Source: Ensifer canadensis (GTDB taxonomy: Bacteria; Pseudomonadota; Alphaproteobacteria; Rhizobiales; Rhizobiaceae). From it: a stretch of 64,000 nucleotides of DNA. Below the pieces are notes generated by a model. The model ran no database searches, was not told where the DNA came from, and saw nothing but the letters and a program-made list of their open reading frames with translations. The stretch is from contig NZ_CP083373.1 of the NCBI RefSeq assembly GCF_017488845.2, positions 496,001-560,000 of the forward strand, read 5' to 3'. Shown here piece by piece: positions 61,147 to 64,000 of the stretch. Every line of letters starts with the position of its first letter. Within the stretch, counting starts at the first letter, position 1. The translations under genes were made by a program, and so were the position numbers.

Positions 61147-62616
61147 ATGGGGACGACTAAGGTGAACGAAACGGAACTCAAGCTTGAGCTTTCGCCCGAC
61201 GCGCTCGGGCGGATTAAGGCGTCGCCACTTTTGACAGGCAAGCCTAAAACCATGTCCCAGCGCTCGGTCTACTTCGACACCCCGGACCACAAATTGCGCG
61301 CGGCGGGATTTTCCTTGCGGATCCGAACGGTAGACGGAGTGCGGACGCAGACCGTCAAGGCAGACAACGCCAAGTTAGCCGCGCTTTTCGTGCGCCCTGA
61401 ATGGGAGTTCACAATCTCCAGTGACCTGCCTGTTCTCGATCACTCGACGCCAATCAGATCGCTTCTGGAAGACGATGTCGACGCTCTGCAAGCCCGGTTC
61501 GATGTTCACGTCGAACGTCGAATGTGGTTGCTCTCGCGCGACGACGCCAAGATTGAAGCAGCGTTGGACATCGGGCGTGTTACTGTGGGCGATCGGGAAA
61601 CCCGATTCTGCGAGCTGGAACTCGAGCTGAAGAACGGTTCCAGTTCCGCTCTGTTTGATCTTGCCCAGGAGCTGGACGGCTTCGCACCGGTTCGGATCGG
61701 CGTGCTGAGCAAAGCAGCGCGTGGCTACAAACTCCTTGGACCTGCCGTCAGTGTGTTCAAGGCGGAGCTCGTCCAACTGGATAAGCAGATCACAACGGCC
61801 GCCGCTTTTCAGCAGATCGCTCAGGCCTGCATCAAGCAATACAGGTTGAACGAAGCGGTCCTTCTTGCCGCCAGGGATGCCGAGGCACTGCACCAGGCTC
61901 GCGTGTCGCTGAGAAGACTGCGATCGGCGTTCTCCATATTCAAGGACGTCATCGCCGATGATCGATCCGAGCACCTTGGGAGTGAAGCGCGCTGGCTTGC
62001 CGGGGTTCTCGGACAGGCGCGAGACATCGATGTCCTCTTGGGCAAGACGGAGTTAGCGGTATTGCGCATTCGCCTGACCGAGGCGCGAGATTCCGCATAT
62101 GACGAGGTGGAAGCAACGCTGGGCTCACAAAGGGTTAGGGCATTTATGCTGGATCTTGCCGAATGGATTTCCAACGGTCCCTGGCTGGATGCCGCGGAAA
62201 CGACGGATCTCAGGCAGGTGCCGGCAGTGGATTTTGCTTTCTCCGCGCTCGAGCGCCTGCGAAAGAAGATAAAGCGAGACGGACGGGCAATAGTCGTCGT
62301 CGACGACGAAGAGCGCCACAAGGTCCGAAAGGATGCAAAGAAGTTGCGCTACGCGTCGGAGTTTTTCACGCTTCTTTTCCCAGGCAAACGGGGGCGACGA
62401 CGTCATAAGCGGTTCATAACCATCCTCGGAGAGCTGCAGGACCAACTCGGCGCGTTGAACGACATGGCGGCTGGTTCACAACTTCTTGAAAGGATCGGGC
62501 TGGCCGGCGAACCGGCAACGGCATCCCTAATCGCGAAAGGCAACAAGAAGGGCCTGCTTGAGGCGGCCGAAGATGCGTACGTCGATCTTGTGGATGCGAA
62601 ACGTTTCTGGCGATAG
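61147..62616 (+). CDS. CYTH and CHAD domain protein (putative inorganic triphosphatase)
   Basis: The 489-residue protein starts with the CYTH signature ETELKLELS (residues 8-16), the strands QRSVYFDTPDHKLRAAG and LRIRTVDG, and FCELELELKNG, forming the tunnel that binds triphosphate with metal. The C-terminal ~270 residues are a CHAD domain, helical with conserved His (LHQARVSLRRLRSAF, VRKDAKKLRYASEFF) that binds polyphosphate. Such proteins hydrolyse tripolyphosphate or bind polyphosphate granules. Monocistronic. The start at ATG 61147 is close to the CYTH motif, as usual. Confidence 0.92.
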   Translation: MGTTKVNETELKLELSPDALGRIKASPLLTGKPKTMSQRSVYFDTPDHKLRAAGFSLRIRTVDGVRTQTVKADNAKLAALFVRPEWEFTISSDLPVLDHSTPIRSLLEDDVDALQARFDVHVERRMWLLSRDDAKIEAALDIGRVTVGDRETRFCELELELKNGSSSALFDLAQELDGFAPVRIGVLSKAARGYKLLGPAVSVFKAELVQLDKQITTAAAFQQIAQACIKQYRLNEAVLLAARDAEALHQARVSLRRLRSAFSIFKDVIADDRSEHLGSEARWLAGVLGQARDIDVLLGKTELAVLRIRLTEARDSAYDEVEATLGSQRVRAFMLDLAEWISNGPWLDAAETTDLRQVPAVDFAFSALERLRKKIKRDGRAIVVVDDEERHKVRKDAKKLRYASEFFTLLFPGKRGRRRHKRFITILGELQDQLGALNDMAAGSQLLERIGLAGEPATASLIAKGNKKGLLEAAEDAYVDLVDAKRFWR

Positions 62617-63062
62617 CCCCAACAACGCTCGAGGCCGCTTCCTTAAGGGCGACCTCGACCGGGCTGCCGACCGCGAGGTCAAGCTCGCGATCCGCGCGTC
62701 CCCGGTTGACCGAGATCTCGGCAAGTTTCCGCCGTCAGCGTCATGCGGACTTTCAGTTTCTTGCCGCCGATCTGCCCTTCGCACACTGTCTCCTCGATCT
62801 TGCTCTGCGAGGTCATGCCGACTTCCTTCAGGAAGGTGCGGATCGCCTGTTGAAGGCGTCTTCGCTCAAGGCAGAACTCCTCTGTGTCCGGAAATCATTC
62901 CCCGTCATCAAATAGTGCCCTCGGTAAAATCACAGCCTTGTGCAGAGCGCGAGGCACAAGCGGGCGGATGGCTGGCGCGGCTGCGCGTCGCACGAAGGAG
63001 ATCGCCGGGCCCTTGGTTCGATTCCGTTCACCCCAGGATTTTGGGAAGGGTTATCTAGGCGT
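62617..63062. other. Intergenic with a small relic, 446 bases
   Basis: Between the CYTH-CHAD gene (plus) and the AttH-like gene (minus). The DUF6494-like relic at 62730-62869 is the only recognisable content. A T-arm-like GGTTCGATTCC at 63015-63025 is not part of a tRNA. Confidence 0.4.
62730..62869 (-). pseudogene. DUF6494-family small protein, frameshifted
   Basis: It starts TTG-AGC-GAA-GAC-GCC-TTC (LSEDAFN), then one base appears lost where an ATG is expected, and the new frame reads QAIRTFLKEVGMTSQSKIEE, TVCEGQIGGKKLKVRMTLTAE. The order EDAFN, IRxFLKxVGxTSQ, IE, GxxLKxxMTL fits the DUF6494 family of rhizobia and relatives. The final strand has decayed. A single-base deletion probably killed it. 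Confidence 0.5.
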
Positions 63063-64000
63063 TTAGTACCCAGTCATCTCCACATACCCCCTCCCACCGA
63101 CGTTGCCGCCGAAGCTAATCGGGCCTTCCCAATACGGTGTGGACGTAGACATCCATGCTTGGTCGTTCAACGGCCTGGTCGTGACGTCAAAGCCGCGACT
63201 GGGAATTCGTATGTTCCAGGCCACTGGAATCTGACGCCCCGCGACCTTGGCAGTCCGGACGGGAGCGATCTGGAGGGCCCCCGCGGGTAAGGGGTCCGGT
63301 CGCCCGTCGGCGGTGATCCAGGTGGCGGAGGTATATCCCTCTCCTTCATCTCTGAGACGGAAGCCCATGAGCTTCTCTCCCGTATCGAGATGCAGCGAGA
63401 ACCAGTCCCAACCGGTCTGGTCTTCCGCGAGCGGCTGTGACGACCACTCGCGGTCAAGCCAAGCCTTCCCCGCCACCTCTACACTCCCGGTGGGTAGCGA
63501 AAGCGAGCCGGTCACCGCGTAGAACGGTTGCGAATAGTAGTAGCTGGCCTGTCCCTTCGCTGATTTCACCGAATAGCCGTTATCGCCATGCGGCACGAGC
63601 GGGCCGGTGGCCGACAGGCGGAGTTCGTAGCCGAAGTCCTTTGCGGCTGCAGTCACGTTGAGATCGGCCAGCTGATCCGATCCCGGGGCGGCATGTCCCG
63701 TCATCTGCCAGTCATCGATCCAGGCCGCGAACGGCTCCGCGACAACACCAGCCTGCCCCACGCCCCCGCGTGAAATACGTTCTGCCACGAAGTGGTCCTC
63801 TGAAGTGGTGACGGCTGCGTGACCCATCCAGATCTGTGGGCTCGACCACTCGCCGGCCTCACCCGGAGCAAGCGCTGACCGGAAAAGGGTCCACTGAGCT
63901 CCGTATTGAGTTCCGTCGGGTGCTTCAAGATTGGCCGTTAGATACCACCACTCTATCCGAAAGTCCGGATGTGGGCCGTGGTCGGCGGAAAAACGCAACA
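63063..64000 (-). CDS. AttH/CrtC lipocalin-like protein, 5' partial
   Basis: The frame is open to the window edge, so the N-terminus lies beyond 64000. The visible ~312 residues include HPDFRIEWWYLTANLEAPDG, IWMGHAAVTTSEDHFVAERI, KAWLDREWSSQPLAEDQTG and the end GGRGYVEMTGY. This is the double lipocalin fold of AttH and related carotenoid 1,2-hydratase-like proteins (EWWY and LDREW motifs are typical). Such genes usually sit beside an ABC exporter of the LolCDE type. Its role is unknown, with envelope lipid handling likely. Confidence 0.88.
   Translation of the reverse strand, partial: LRFSADHGPHPDFRIEWWYLTANLEAPDGTQYGAQWTLFRSALAPGEAGEWSSPQIWMGHAAVTTSEDHFVAERISRGGVGQAGVVAEPFAAWIDDWQMTGHAAPGSDQLADLNVTAAAKDFGYELRLSATGPLVPHGDNGYSVKSAKGQASYYYSQPFYAVTGSLSLPTGSVEVAGKAWLDREWSSQPLAEDQTGWDWFSLHLDTGEKLMGFRLRDEGEGYTSATWITADGRPDPLPAGALQIAPVRTAKVAGRQIPVAWNIRIPSRGFDVTTRPLNDQAWMSTSTPYWEGPISFGGNVGGRGYVEMTGY

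Noticed and set aside
63015..63025. GGTTCGATTCC, looks like a tRNA T-loop
   Set aside because: The flanking bases do not form a T-stem and no anticodon or acceptor arm could be folded around it, so it is not a tRNA or a tRNA-end attachment site.

Overview
The window looks like accessory DNA, or a gene-poor edge of a secondary replicon, of an alphaproteobacterium in Rhizobiales, most likely Rhizobiaceae. The evidence is protein content: DUF982 and DUF6494-type small proteins, an Omp25/31-type porin, an OhrR/Rrf2/FixJ style of regulation, rhizobial-type flagellin residues, high GC, and many ABC uptake and catabolic operons. No rRNA, tRNA, replication origin, CRISPR array or phage structural gene was seen. 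Genus calls are inference; no database was searched.

Layout. 1-3.7 kb: the end of an RND efflux adaptor and a complete RND pump, followed by a TetR gene cut off by an IS5-family relic. 4.2-8.4 kb: a defence and addiction patch with a Phd/PIN toxin-antitoxin pair, a truncated IS30 transposase, and an intact N6-adenine methyltransferase whose partner nuclease gene carries an in-frame stop. 9-22.2 kb: a catabolic island with Lrp, an AA_synth-family protein, an exported M20 amidohydrolase, a PucR/CdaR-like regulator, and then a run of flavin reductase with a Nudix-like tail, aldehyde dehydrogenase, LLM monooxygenase, alpha/beta hydrolase, carboxymuconolactone decarboxylase-like protein and a polar amino-acid ABC importer. 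Together these would import and oxidatively open an unidentified small nitrogenous or cyclic compound.

22.5-38.4 kb: a stress/signalling island that is partly decaying. It holds OhrR with a 26-bp perfect palindrome, an exported hydrolase, Rrf2 with a 14-bp inverted repeat over its own start, a FixJ-type regulator, a frameshifted hydrolase paralogue, an NAD(P)-binding protein, a damaged CBS protein, an MscS-type channel with a cyclic-nucleotide-binding domain split by an IS630 element, a GST, a multi-PAS histidine kinase with its receiver, and a convergent MBL / HD-domain / MBL set. 38.4-41.9 kb is gene-poor, with relics (nuclease C-terminus, flagellin) and several small genes. 41.9-47 kb has a 1431-aa autotransporter with 92-residue tandem repeats and a porin.

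47.3-60.7 kb: an AraC regulator and then a 12-gene minus-strand operon starting with IclR. It carries two unrecognised proteins, an unusual M19 dipeptidase-like protein, a spermidine/putrescine-type ABC importer, class III aminotransferase, aldehyde dehydrogenase and two RidA proteins: uptake of an amine or dipeptide-like compound, deamination, oxidation and clearance of reactive imines. A 13-bp inverted repeat lies over the predicted iclR promoter. 60.8-64 kb: an IS110 relic, a CYTH-CHAD protein, a DUF6494 relic and a partial AttH/lipocalin-like gene running off the window.

The strongest candidates for something undescribed are the IclR-controlled operon with its two unknown proteins, and the flavin reductase/Nudix-like fusion pathway. 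The best-documented recent event is the IS630 insertion, whose removal restores a 496-codon channel ORF exactly.
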